This document shows, one piece after another, positions 20,619 to 27,950 of a stretch of 64,000 bases of DNA. Within the stretch, counting starts at the first letter, position 1; each line of letters begins with the position of its first letter. The notes below the pieces were generated by a model. The model saw nothing but the letters and a program-made list of their open reading frames with translations, ran no database searches and was not told the DNA's origin. A program made the position numbers and the translations under genes. The stretch is from NCBI RefSeq assembly GCF_004134905.2, contig NZ_SDPQ02000001.1:1293764-1357763 (forward strand), read 5' to 3'. The stretch comes from Aeromicrobium ginsengisoli (lineage in GTDB: Bacteria > Actinomycetota > Actinomycetes > Propionibacteriales > Nocardioidaceae).

Positions 20619-21415
20619 GCGAGCTCCGCGCAGACCTCGGTGGCGAGCTCCAGCGTCACCGCGGCACGCCAGTCGGGCGACCCGTGCGGGTCGGCGTACC
20701 ACTCGTCGACCGTGTCGAGCGCCAGGCGTACGTCGGCGGTCGTGGGGGTCGTGTCGAACCGGAAGACGTACGGGCGCGGGGTTGCCGCCGAGACCGCCAA
20801 GGTGAACCCGCCGTCACCGTCCAGCCGCCCGATGACGACCGCCGACGACCGGCCCATCGGGGTCAGCGCGATCTTGCGGAACGCCGTACGCCCTTGCAGA
20901 GCCGCGATCGGGTAGTCGACGGACCGCAGCACCTCGCCCGCCTGCAGGGAGGTCAGGCCTGGACCGCGGACGAAGGCCGCGACCGGCTCCCGGCGCTCGC
21001 CCCCGTCCGGCGTCCACACCACGGCCTCGGCATCGAGCGCGGTCGCGAGCGAGATCATCGCGCCCGCCGGCAACGCGAGGCAGAGGTTGCCGCCGACGGT
21101 CGCGGTGTTCCAGATCTTGAACGACATGAGGAATGCGTCCGCGCACTGCCGGAACAGCGGGCTGGCGACCCACGCGGGCGGCGCCGGCGGCTCGAGCAGC
21201 TGCGCGATCGTGCAGGTCGCCGCGACGCTCAGCCCGTCGGCGGTGATCTCCCAGGGCTGCCAGCCCATGGCGGTCAGGTCGACGAGGCCCGTGACGCCCG
21301 GCTGCGGCTCGGAGAACAACCACGAGCCGCCACCCAGCAGCGTCTCGCCGGCCGCCAGGCGGAGGTCGTCGCGCGTGTGGGCGGGCCGCAACGCCTCGAC
21401 GGTGTGCAGGTCCAT
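20615..21415 (-). CDS. Xanthine dehydrogenase FAD-binding subunit
   Basis: A protein of 266 aa. The FAD-binding PCMH-type fold is shown by ETLLGGGSWLF near the N-terminus and by NTATVGGNLCLALPAGAMI (about 102-120). The C-terminal CO-dehydrogenase flavoprotein domain follows (IALTPMGRSSAVVIGRL). It passes electrons from the iron-sulfur clusters to NAD or another acceptor. It overlaps the fused catalytic subunit by four bases, so the two are probably made in equal amounts. Confidence 0.88.
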   Translation of the reverse strand: MDLHTVEALRPAHTRDDLRLAAGETLLGGGSWLFSEPQPGVTGLVDLTAMGWQPWEITADGLSVAATCTIAQLLEPPAPPAWVASPLFRQCADAFLMSFKIWNTATVGGNLCLALPAGAMISLATALDAEAVVWTPDGGERREPVAAFVRGPGLTSLQAGEVLRSVDYPIAALQGRTAFRKIALTPMGRSSAVVIGRLDGDGGFTLAVSAATPRPYVFRFDTTPTTADVRLALDTVDEWYADPHGSPDWRAAVTLELATEVCAELA

Positions 21416-21420
21416 GGTCG

Positions 21421-22251
21421 TCAGCGATTCTCGATCTCGCGCAGTGCCCGGTAGGACGCATCGATCGCGGTCGCCCGCTGCTCGGCGGGGCGGCCGATGA
21501 GGTCGAGCACGCGATCAGCCAGCACCGCGACGACGCTCATCGCCACGGCGTAGCTGTCGAACGCGAGGTCGGTCGCCAGCGGACACTCGAGCCAGACCAT
21601 CGTGCGGCTCGCGAGGCTGCGGGCGGACGGGTCGGCGAGCAGCACGGTCAGCGTACCGGACTCCTCGAGGATGCCCAGCAGCCCTTCGATGTTGTCGGGT
21701 CTGCGGCGGAACGCCACGACGACCGCGACGTCCTGCTTGCCGAGCCCGATGAGCTCGTCGGACAGCGACTGCCCGGGCTGCGGCACGAGCGTGACCCCGA
21801 GCCGGGCCTGACCCAACGACTGGCGCAGGTGCAGCGCGACGGGATAGCTCGATCGCAGTCCGAGCACCACGACCCGCTGGGCCTCGGCGATGAGCTTCGC
21901 CGCGGTGTCGAGGCCGCTCTCCTCCAGGCCGGCGAGGGCCTTCTGCAGGTTGGCGACCTCGTGCTCGAGGTGCGCCGCGAGGCTGGGCGCTCCCTCCAGG
22001 GTCACCGGGACGCCGTGGCTGCGGAGCGTACGCAGGTGCTCACGCACCTCGGTGAAGTCGTCGAACCCGAGGTGCCGGAACAACCGGCTCATCGTGGCCT
22101 TGGAGACGCCGGCCAGCTCGGCCAGCTCGGCCGCACGATAGATCGCCAGGTCGTCGAGGTGCGCCAGCAGCACGTCGGCGGCGCGGCGCTCCTGCGGCGA
22201 CAGCTCGGCATACTGCTCGGCGATGCGTTCGTCGATCCTCATGTCGGTCAT
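21421..22251 (-). CDS. RpiR/MurR family transcriptional regulator
   Basis: A protein of 276 aa from MTDMRIDERI. The N-terminal HTH_6 domain (ELAGVSKATMSRLFRHLGF, about 45-63) is followed by a SIS domain (VVVLGLRSSYPVALHLRQSL). Its ATG overlaps the allC stop, placing it inside the purine operon between allC and xdhB. SIS domains bind phosphosugars, but RpiR proteins also occur in allantoin and purine clusters. It probably senses a pathway intermediate. A longer ORF reaching back into allC is a shadow. Confidence 0.88.
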   Translation of the reverse strand: MTDMRIDERIAEQYAELSPQERRAADVLLAHLDDLAIYRAAELAELAGVSKATMSRLFRHLGFDDFTEVREHLRTLRSHGVPVTLEGAPSLAAHLEHEVANLQKALAGLEESGLDTAAKLIAEAQRVVVLGLRSSYPVALHLRQSLGQARLGVTLVPQPGQSLSDELIGLGKQDVAVVVAFRRRPDNIEGLLGILEESGTLTVLLADPSARSLASRTMVWLECPLATDLAFDSYAVAMSVVAVLADRVLDLIGRPAEQRATAIDASYRALREIENR

Positions 22252-23477
22252 CCTCTCGTCTGCGCAATCGTGAGAACGGCCGTCTCGAGAGCGTCGAGGC
22301 CGCGGGCGACGTCGATCTCCCGCACGCCCTCGTCGGGGTGGTGGCTGATGCCGTCTAAGCAGCGGACGAACAACATGCCGATGTCGGTGACCGCGCCGAC
22401 CACCATGCCGTCGTGACCGGCCCGGCTCCACAGACCCATCGGCTCGGGATCGCCGGTCGAACGGATGCCCGCGACGATGGCGTCGGTCAGCCAGGACGCA
22501 CATGGCATCGACGGCGCCGTGTGGGTCTCGACGGCCTGGAACGCCAGACCTCGCGCGCCGCACAGCTCGCGGATCGCGTCGAACATCACGTCGCACATCG
22601 CGTCGCGCTCCGCGTCGCTCTCGGCGCGCAGGTCGAGGCTCAGGTCGGCGCGGCCCGGGATGACGTTGACCGCTCCCGGAAGGACCTCGATCCGGCCCAC
22701 CGTCGCGATGCAGGTCGATGCCTTGGCGAGCCGTTCGATGGCGCTGATCGCCTCCGCGGCGCCGACCAGGGCGTCCCGCCGCCGCTCGTACGGTGTGCCG
22801 CCGGCATGCCGCGCCTCGCCGAGGATGCTGAGCGTGAAACGACGGGCGCCGGCGATCGACGTGACATAGCCGAGAGACGCGTCGGCGGCCTCGAGGTAGG
22901 GGCCCTGCTCGATGTGTGCCTCGAGGTAGCCGACCAGCTCCTCAGGCGTACGCGCCGCGTCGCCGACGCGGCTGGGATCGAGCCCGAACTCGGTGAACGC
23001 CTCGCGCAGCGTCAGTCCGTCCTGGTCGCGCAGGGTCCACCAGTCGTCGTCCCACGTGCCCGACGCGGCGCAGCTGCCGAGAAGCGCCTTGCCGAACCGG
23101 GTGCCCTCCTCGTCGCTGAAGCCGACGACCTCGACCGCGAACGGGAAGTCGTCGATCCGGTCGCCGATGCGCTCGACGACCGCGATCGCCATGACGACCC
23201 CGAGCATCCCGTCATAGCTGCCGGCGTCGGGCACGGTGTCGAGGTGCGATCCGAGCAGCAGCGCCGGCAGGCCGGGCTCGCGCCCCTCGCGGCGGCCGTA
23301 CTGGTTGCCCGCGGCGTCCTGCCACGTACGCATGCCGGCCTTCTCCATCCAGTCGGCAGCGGCGGCGTTGGCGGCGGCGTGCTCGGGCGAGAGGTAGACC
23401 CGTTCGAGGTGGGACGGGTGCGCCGAGTAGCGGTCGAGCTCCGCACACCGCTGCATGACCTCGTACGCACTGGTCAT
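22248..23477 (-). CDS. allC: Allantoate amidohydrolase (M20 hydantoinase/carbamoylase family)
   Basis: A protein of 409 aa from MTSAYEVM. It is a binuclear M20 peptidase-fold enzyme with metal ligands in LLGSHLDTVPDAGSYDG, FSDEEGTRFG and HIEQGPYLE, and the distal SRAGHDG block. It hydrolyses allantoate to ureidoglycine, ammonia and CO2. N-carbamoyl amino-acid hydrolase is the alternative for the fold, but the position next to allantoinase and PucG settles the role. Its ATG is the overlap site with the micro-ORF cassette at 23474-23560. Confidence 0.88.
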   Translation of the reverse strand: MTSAYEVMQRCAELDRYSAHPSHLERVYLSPEHAAANAAAADWMEKAGMRTWQDAAGNQYGRREGREPGLPALLLGSHLDTVPDAGSYDGMLGVVMAIAVVERIGDRIDDFPFAVEVVGFSDEEGTRFGKALLGSCAASGTWDDDWWTLRDQDGLTLREAFTEFGLDPSRVGDAARTPEELVGYLEAHIEQGPYLEAADASLGYVTSIAGARRFTLSILGEARHAGGTPYERRRDALVGAAEAISAIERLAKASTCIATVGRIEVLPGAVNVIPGRADLSLDLRAESDAERDAMCDVMFDAIRELCGARGLAFQAVETHTAPSMPCASWLTDAIVAGIRSTGDPEPMGLWSRAGHDGMVVGAVTDIGMLFVRCLDGISHHPDEGVREIDVARGLDALETAVLTIAQTRG

Positions 23478-23560
23478 GCCGCCACCCCCGAGAAGAACCC
23501 ACGATACGGAGGCGTCGGCATGAGTCCTGTCCAATGATTCGCTCGGCGAGCCTCGCTCAT
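23474..23560 (-). repeat. MIRU-like micro-ORF cassette, copy 1 (pucG-allC junction)
   Basis: An 87-base open frame of 28 codons. Its ATG (23560-23558) overlaps the pucG TGA, and its TGA (23476-23474) overlaps the allC ATG. The encoded peptide starts MSEARRAN, has MPTPPYRGFF in the middle and ends GVAA. A GGGGGTGG stretch near the end can act as the allC ribosome site. The same layout and core sequence recur at 40884-40967 and 44378-44461. Confidence 0.85.
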
Positions 23561-24771
23561 GCGTACACCTCCTGAGCAGCGCCGACGCCACCGCCCGGGG
23601 TGACGGGTGCGCCGCCGGCGCGCAGCACCTGCTCCAGCGCTGCGAGAGTCAGCAGCACCGCGTCCTTGCGAGCGTTGAAGCCCATCGTGCCGATGCGCCA
23701 CACCTTGCCGTGCAGCGGACCGAACGACGTGCCGATCTCGATGCCGTAGTCGACGAGCATCGAGGCCCGTGCCGCGTCGCCGTCGATCCCGTCGGGGATG
23801 TGGACCGCGACGACGTTGTTCATCTTGTGGTCGACGTCGCCGAAGACCGTCATGCCCAGCCCCTGCACACCGGCGAGCATCGCGGCGCCGTGCAGCCGGT
23901 GCCGCTCGACCGCCGCGTCGATGCCCTCTGCGGCGAGCAGCCGGGCGCACTCGCGAGCGCCGTAGAGCATCGAGGTCGCCTCGGTGTGGTGGTTGAGCCG
24001 CTTCTCGCCCCAGTAGTCCATGATCATCGCGAGGTCGAAGTAGTTGGAGCCGATCCGGCGGCCCACCTCCGGGTCGTCGTCCGTGCGGATGCCGGCCTCG
24101 ATGTGCTTGCGGCCGTTGATGACGCCGGCGGCGCGGTCGGAGATCGTGATCGGAGCGCTGCCGGAGGGCCCGCCGAGACACTTCTGCAGCCCCGCCGTGA
24201 CGATGTCGATGCCCCAGTCGTCGGTCGCGAGCTCGTTGCCGGCGATCGAGGCCGTGGCGTCGCAGTAGAACAGCACGTCGTGGCGGGCGCAGATCTCACC
24301 GAGGTCCGCCAGCGGCTGGCACATCGTCGTGGCGGTGTCGCCCTGCACGATCGCGAGCACCTTGGGGCGTACGTCGAGGATCGCGGCCTCGATCTGCTCG
24401 GGCGCGAACACCTGGCCCCACTCGACCTCGACCGTGTGCACCTCGGCCCCGCAGCGCTCCGAGATCTCGGCGAGCAGGTGGCCGAAGCGGCCGAACACCG
24501 GCACGAGGACCCGGTCGCCGGGCTCGATCAGCGAGACGAGCGCGGCCTCGATGCCGGCGCGCGAGGTGCCGTCGACGAGGAACGTCTGCTGGTTGGCGGT
24601 GCGGAACACCTCGCGGTAGAGCTCCATGGTCTCGGTCATGTAGGCCGTCATCGCCGGGTCGTACTGGCCGATCAGAGGCGCCGACATCGCCCGCAGCACG
24701 CGGGGGTCGGCGTTGATCGGCCCCGGTCCCATGAGCAATCGCGTCGGCGGGTGGATCTGCTCGTACGTCAT
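23557..24771 (-). CDS. pucG: (S)-ureidoglycine-glyoxylate aminotransferase
   Basis: A protein of 404 aa, a class V PLP aminotransferase of the AGXT group: MGPGPINADPRVLRAM at the start, FLVDGTSRAGIEAAL, and the PLP lysine in TAGLQKCLGGPSG. In purine operons this enzyme (PucG/UGXT) transfers the amino group of ureidoglycine to glyoxylate, giving oxalurate and glycine. It lies between allB (four-base overlap) and allC in the operon, which supports this over alanine-glyoxylate transaminase. Its stop codon overlaps the micro-ORF cassette. Confidence 0.88.
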   Translation of the reverse strand: MTYEQIHPPTRLLMGPGPINADPRVLRAMSAPLIGQYDPAMTAYMTETMELYREVFRTANQQTFLVDGTSRAGIEAALVSLIEPGDRVLVPVFGRFGHLLAEISERCGAEVHTVEVEWGQVFAPEQIEAAILDVRPKVLAIVQGDTATTMCQPLADLGEICARHDVLFYCDATASIAGNELATDDWGIDIVTAGLQKCLGGPSGSAPITISDRAAGVINGRKHIEAGIRTDDDPEVGRRIGSNYFDLAMIMDYWGEKRLNHHTEATSMLYGARECARLLAAEGIDAAVERHRLHGAAMLAGVQGLGMTVFGDVDHKMNNVVAVHIPDGIDGDAARASMLVDYGIEIGTSFGPLHGKVWRIGTMGFNARKDAVLLTLAALEQVLRAGGAPVTPGGGVGAAQEVYA

Positions 24772-26102
24772 GCGGTTCGCCTCAGCTGCTGTCCGAAGGT
24801 GTGGTCGACGCGGTCGACGTCGATCGCGTTGCCGCGGATGACCGAACGCACGACCCGGCCGCCGTAGCGCAGCCCGTCGTACGCCGTGATGGGGTTGCGG
24901 TGCGCGAGCCGTGCCGCCTCGACGCGGAACTCGGCACCGGTGTCGTAGACCGCGAAGTCGGCATCGGCGCCCACCTCGATGCGGCCCTTGCGGCCGAGGC
25001 CGACCAGGTCGGCGGTGTTGCGCGACATCCAACGGCTGAGGTCGGCCAGGGGGATCGCCCGGCGCCGGGCCTCGTGGGCGAGCACGCTGAAGCCGACCTG
25101 CAGGCCGGAGACGCCGCCCCACGCCTGCTGGAGGTCGCCGTCGCCGCGATTCTTCTCCTCGGCGGTGGCCGGCGAGTGGTCGCTGACGATGCAGTCGATG
25201 ATGCCGTCGCGCAGCGCCTGCCACAGGGCCTCGCGGTTGCCGCTGTCGCGGATCGGCGGGCAGCACTTGAACTGTGAGGCGCCGTCGGGGATCGTCTCGG
25301 CCGAGAAGCTCAGGTAGTGCGGGCAGGTCTCGACCGTCACGGGCAGTCCTTCGTCGCGTGCAGCCGCGATCAGGTCGAGGGCCTTGGCGCTCGACAGGTG
25401 CAGAATGTGCACCCGTGCGCCGGTCTCGCGGGCGCCGTCGAGGACCTGCCGGATCGCGGCGGTCTCGGCCTCGTCGGGCCGCGAGAGGACGAAGTCGGCG
25501 TACGAGCGGCTGGACTCCGACGGCGCTTCAGCCAGCACGCGGGCGTCCTCGGCGTGCACGATCATGAGCCCCCCGAACCGGCCGATCTCGGTCAGCGCCT
25601 CGGTGAACTGCGCGGGGTCGAGCGGCGGGAACTCCTCGACCCCGGAGTCGGCGAGGAAGCACTTGAAGCCGAACACGCCCGCGTCCCACAGAGGCTCGAG
25701 GTCGGCGACGTTGCCCGGCACCGCGCCGCCCCAGAAGCCGACGTCGACCATGAGCTGATCGGCGGCCGCCTCCTGCTTGAGCTTGAGGTGCTCGACCGTC
25801 GTGGTCGGCGGCACGCTGTTGAGCGGCATGTCGACGAGCGTTGTGGCTCCGCCGAGGGCCGCCGCCTCGGTCGCCGACCTGAAGCCCTCCCACGTCGTGC
25901 GCCCCGGCTCGTTGATGTGCACGTGCGTGTCGACGTTGCCCGGCACGACGTACGCCGAGTCTGGTGCGCGCAGGACGATGCCCTCGGGCGCTTCGTCGTA
26001 CGCACCGATGGCGGCGATCGTGCCGTGCTCGACGCTCACGGTCGCCGGGACGAAGTCGCCGTCGACCAGCACGCGCCGGGCCTGGATCGCGTCGATCCTC
26101 AT
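24768..26102 (-). CDS. allB: Allantoinase
   Basis: A protein of 444 aa, a cyclic amidohydrolase: metal ligands in VDTHVHINEPGR, the carbamylated-Lys site in GVFGFKCFL, His in ILHLSSAKAL, and Asp in VSDHSPAT. It opens allantoin to allantoate. The motif DTHVHINEPG is characteristic of AllB rather than dihydropyrimidinase. Its ATG overlaps the urate oxidase stop (ATGA), and its own stop overlaps pucG. Confidence 0.93.
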   Translation of the reverse strand: MRIDAIQARRVLVDGDFVPATVSVEHGTIAAIGAYDEAPEGIVLRAPDSAYVVPGNVDTHVHINEPGRTTWEGFRSATEAAALGGATTLVDMPLNSVPPTTTVEHLKLKQEAAADQLMVDVGFWGGAVPGNVADLEPLWDAGVFGFKCFLADSGVEEFPPLDPAQFTEALTEIGRFGGLMIVHAEDARVLAEAPSESSRSYADFVLSRPDEAETAAIRQVLDGARETGARVHILHLSSAKALDLIAAARDEGLPVTVETCPHYLSFSAETIPDGASQFKCCPPIRDSGNREALWQALRDGIIDCIVSDHSPATAEEKNRGDGDLQQAWGGVSGLQVGFSVLAHEARRRAIPLADLSRWMSRNTADLVGLGRKGRIEVGADADFAVYDTGAEFRVEAARLAHRNPITAYDGLRYGGRVVRSVIRGNAIDVDRVDHTFGQQLRRTA

Positions 26103-27040
26103 CAGCAGAACCCCGGAATCGTGGCCCAGGCGGCCGGCGCCGGGGTCGCACCCTCGCGCTCGACGGTCGCCTGGATCAGTCCGTACGGACGATCGGCGGC
26201 GAAGAACACCTCGTTGGGGTTGTCGAGCCCGAACGGCTCGAGGTCGACGAGGAAGTGGTGCTTGTTGGGCATCGAGAACTTGATCTCGGCGACGTCGGGG
26301 AACGCCTCGAGCGCGGCCTTGCCCATCTCGAACAGCGTCTGCTGCAGCGCGTACGAGTGCAGGCTCGCGAACGTCGCCAGCAGCGTGTCGCGGATGCCGT
26401 CGTAGAGCGCATTGAAGTCCAGGTCCGTGGACGTGTAGCGCCACCACGCGGTGACCGACGTGGCGAGGATGCGGTCGGTGGTCTCGGCGAGTGTCGTGTA
26501 CTGGTCGCGCGGGAAGCCGTGGAACTCCGAGCCGGTCGACTTGAGCACGGTGCAGTCGGTCAGGCCAGCGACGACGTGCGTCGTGTCGCCGTCGATCTGC
26601 ACGACGGCCGTGCGGGTCTCCTGCCCCGTGCGCACGAAGGCGTGGTCGTGCGGCTGGCCGTCGACCGGGATGCGCTTCCAGGCGTACTGCTCTGCTTCCC
26701 AGCGCCCGCCGCTGACCCACGGATATGCGTCGACGAAGTGCCGGCCCAGGGTCAGCAGGAACTGCTCCGGTGACCCGATGCCGTGCTGCTTGGCGAACGC
26801 ATAGACGGTGTTCTTCTGGCTGTCGGTCGCCACGACCTGCGAGTTGTCGCCCTGGGTGTGGCACGCCTCGAAGTCGCCACGCAGCTGCGAGGTGACGTTG
26901 AGGTCCTCGATCTCGTGCCTCCCCCCGCTCCCTGAGCCTGTCGAAGGGTCACGCGTGATGCGGACGAGCCGGACCTCGGCCTTGCCGTACTGGTTCGCGC
27001 CGAGCACGATGCGACCGCTCATGGGCTCAGTGTCAGCCAT
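26102..27040 (-). CDS. Urate oxidase (cofactor-free uricase)
   Basis: A protein of 312 aa from MADTEPMSGR. It oxidises urate to 5-hydroxyisourate. Conserved elements include NQYGKAEVRLVRITRD (catalytic Lys), VATDSQKNTVYAFAK (catalytic Thr), EFHGFPRDQYTTL and the terminal NKHHFLVDLEPFG. Between strands 1 and 2 the sequence reads RDPSTGSGSGGRHEIED, about nine residues longer than the usual turn. The extra residues are encoded by a REP-like repeat at 26930-26948. It overlaps hiuH and allB by ATGA junctions. Confidence 0.93.
   Translation of the reverse strand: MADTEPMSGRIVLGANQYGKAEVRLVRITRDPSTGSGSGGRHEIEDLNVTSQLRGDFEACHTQGDNSQVVATDSQKNTVYAFAKQHGIGSPEQFLLTLGRHFVDAYPWVSGGRWEAEQYAWKRIPVDGQPHDHAFVRTGQETRTAVVQIDGDTTHVVAGLTDCTVLKSTGSEFHGFPRDQYTTLAETTDRILATSVTAWWRYTSTDLDFNALYDGIRDTLLATFASLHSYALQQTLFEMGKAALEAFPDVAEIKFSMPNKHHFLVDLEPFGLDNPNEVFFAADRPYGLIQATVEREGATPAPAAWATIPGFC
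26930..26948. repeat. REP-like element inside the urate oxidase gene
   Basis: CCCTGAGCCTGTCGAAGGG, an imperfect palindrome with the same GAGCCTGTCGA core as in mfd at 2419-2429. It is translated in frame as part of a Ser/Gly-rich loop. Confidence 0.8.
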
Positions 27041-27348
27041 CAGGACCCCTTGTACGTCGTGTAGGAGAACGGGCTCAGCAGCAGCGCCACGTGGGCATGC
27101 GGTCCGCCGAGGTCGACCACGAGATGGATCTCGGGATAGAACGTCTCGCGCTCGGCGGCGCCGAACCAGGAGCCGGTGGCGAACGTCAGCTCGTACGTCC
27201 CGGGGACCAGGTCGCCGGGCCAAGTGATGCGGCCGTCGTCGTCGGTCGTCGCCGAGAGCGCCACCTCGGCGCCGCTGAGCGTGACCGCGAGACCGGCAGC
27301 GGGTGCGCCGAGCGCGGCGTCGAGCACGTGCGTGGAGCAGGTCGTCAT
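27040..27348 (-). CDS. hiuH: 5-hydroxyisourate hydrolase
   Basis: A protein of 102 aa, a transthyretin-like enzyme. The N-terminal STHVLDAALGAPA and C-terminal FSYTTYKGS (family Y-[RK]-G-S ending) mark it. It hydrolyses 5-hydroxyisourate to OHCU. It overlaps both urate oxidase and uraD by four bases, forming the classic uricase-HiuH-UraD set. Confidence 0.95.
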   Translation of the reverse strand: MTTCSTHVLDAALGAPAAGLAVTLSGAEVALSATTDDDGRITWPGDLVPGTYELTFATGSWFGAAERETFYPEIHLVVDLGGPHAHVALLLSPFSYTTYKGS

Positions 27349-27830
27349 GCGGTCAGCATCCCTTCGAGCCGCAGCACCGCGATCTCGCGGAGCTGTTGTG
27401 CCACGACGGCGTTCTCGGTCTCGGCGTCGTGGCCGAGCCGGGTCGTGAGCTGGTCGAGGACCTCGGTCGCCGACCGGCCGGCAGCACGGATCAGGAAGAT
27501 CCGGCCGAACTTCGCCTCGTACGCCCGGTTGCCCGCCGCGATCTCCTCGTCGAGTCCGGAGACCGACGACTGCTCGTTGCGGGACATCTGTGCTTCCGCA
27601 CCGGCACCGTCGGCACGCTCGCCGATCCGCGGGTGCTGCGCCAGAGCGGCGTCGACCTCGGCGTCAGACCAGCCCTCGGCCGCCACGTCGGCGATGCCGA
27701 TCAGCTCGCCGAGGTCGCCGTAGGGCCGGCCCGCCACGATCTCGTCGATCCAGGCCGGGATGTCAGCGCACGGGCGCAGCAGCTCGCCAGCCGCTTCGGG
27801 CATCAGGGCGTTGAACTCGGCGAGCCTCAC
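27345..27830 (-). CDS. uraD: OHCU decarboxylase
   Basis: A protein of 161 aa, an all-helical decarboxylase that yields (S)-allantoin. The catalytic His lies in AQHPRIGER (about 65-73), followed by NRAYEAKFGRIFLIRAAGRS. It is the first gene of the tight operon uraD-hiuH-uricase-allB-pucG-allC-rpiR-xdhB-xdhAC-guaD-gntR. The gap upstream (27831-27950) must hold the main promoter unless transcription enters from the amidase gene. Confidence 0.94.
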   Translation of the reverse strand: MRLAEFNALMPEAAGELLRPCADIPAWIDEIVAGRPYGDLGELIGIADVAAEGWSDAEVDAALAQHPRIGERADGAGAEAQMSRNEQSSVSGLDEEIAAGNRAYEAKFGRIFLIRAAGRSATEVLDQLTTRLGHDAETENAVVAQQLREIAVLRLEGMLTA

Positions 27831-27950
27831 GTCACGAAACGTTAGTCCACATTTGTAAAGGACGTCGGCACAAAAATTTCAGCAAGGTTAAGACCCCGGG
27901 GTCCACCGGTCGTTGAGCTTGTCCAAACGACGACCACCCTCTCGCCGAGG
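27831..27950 (-). promoter_or_regulatory. Upstream region of the purine operon
   Basis: An unusually AT-rich stretch for this window lies at about 27850-27892. It includes TTTGT and ACAAA half-sites 13 bases apart, a possible operator. No clear -35/-10 pair is seen. The left part holds the REP-like element at 27908-27935. Confidence 0.35.
27908..27935. repeat. REP-like element, diverged copy
   Basis: GGTCGTT and AACGACGACC arms enclose GAGCTTGTCCA, which resembles the GAGCCTGTCGA core of the elements in mfd and urate oxidase. It lies between the amidase stop and the uraD start. Confidence 0.6.
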
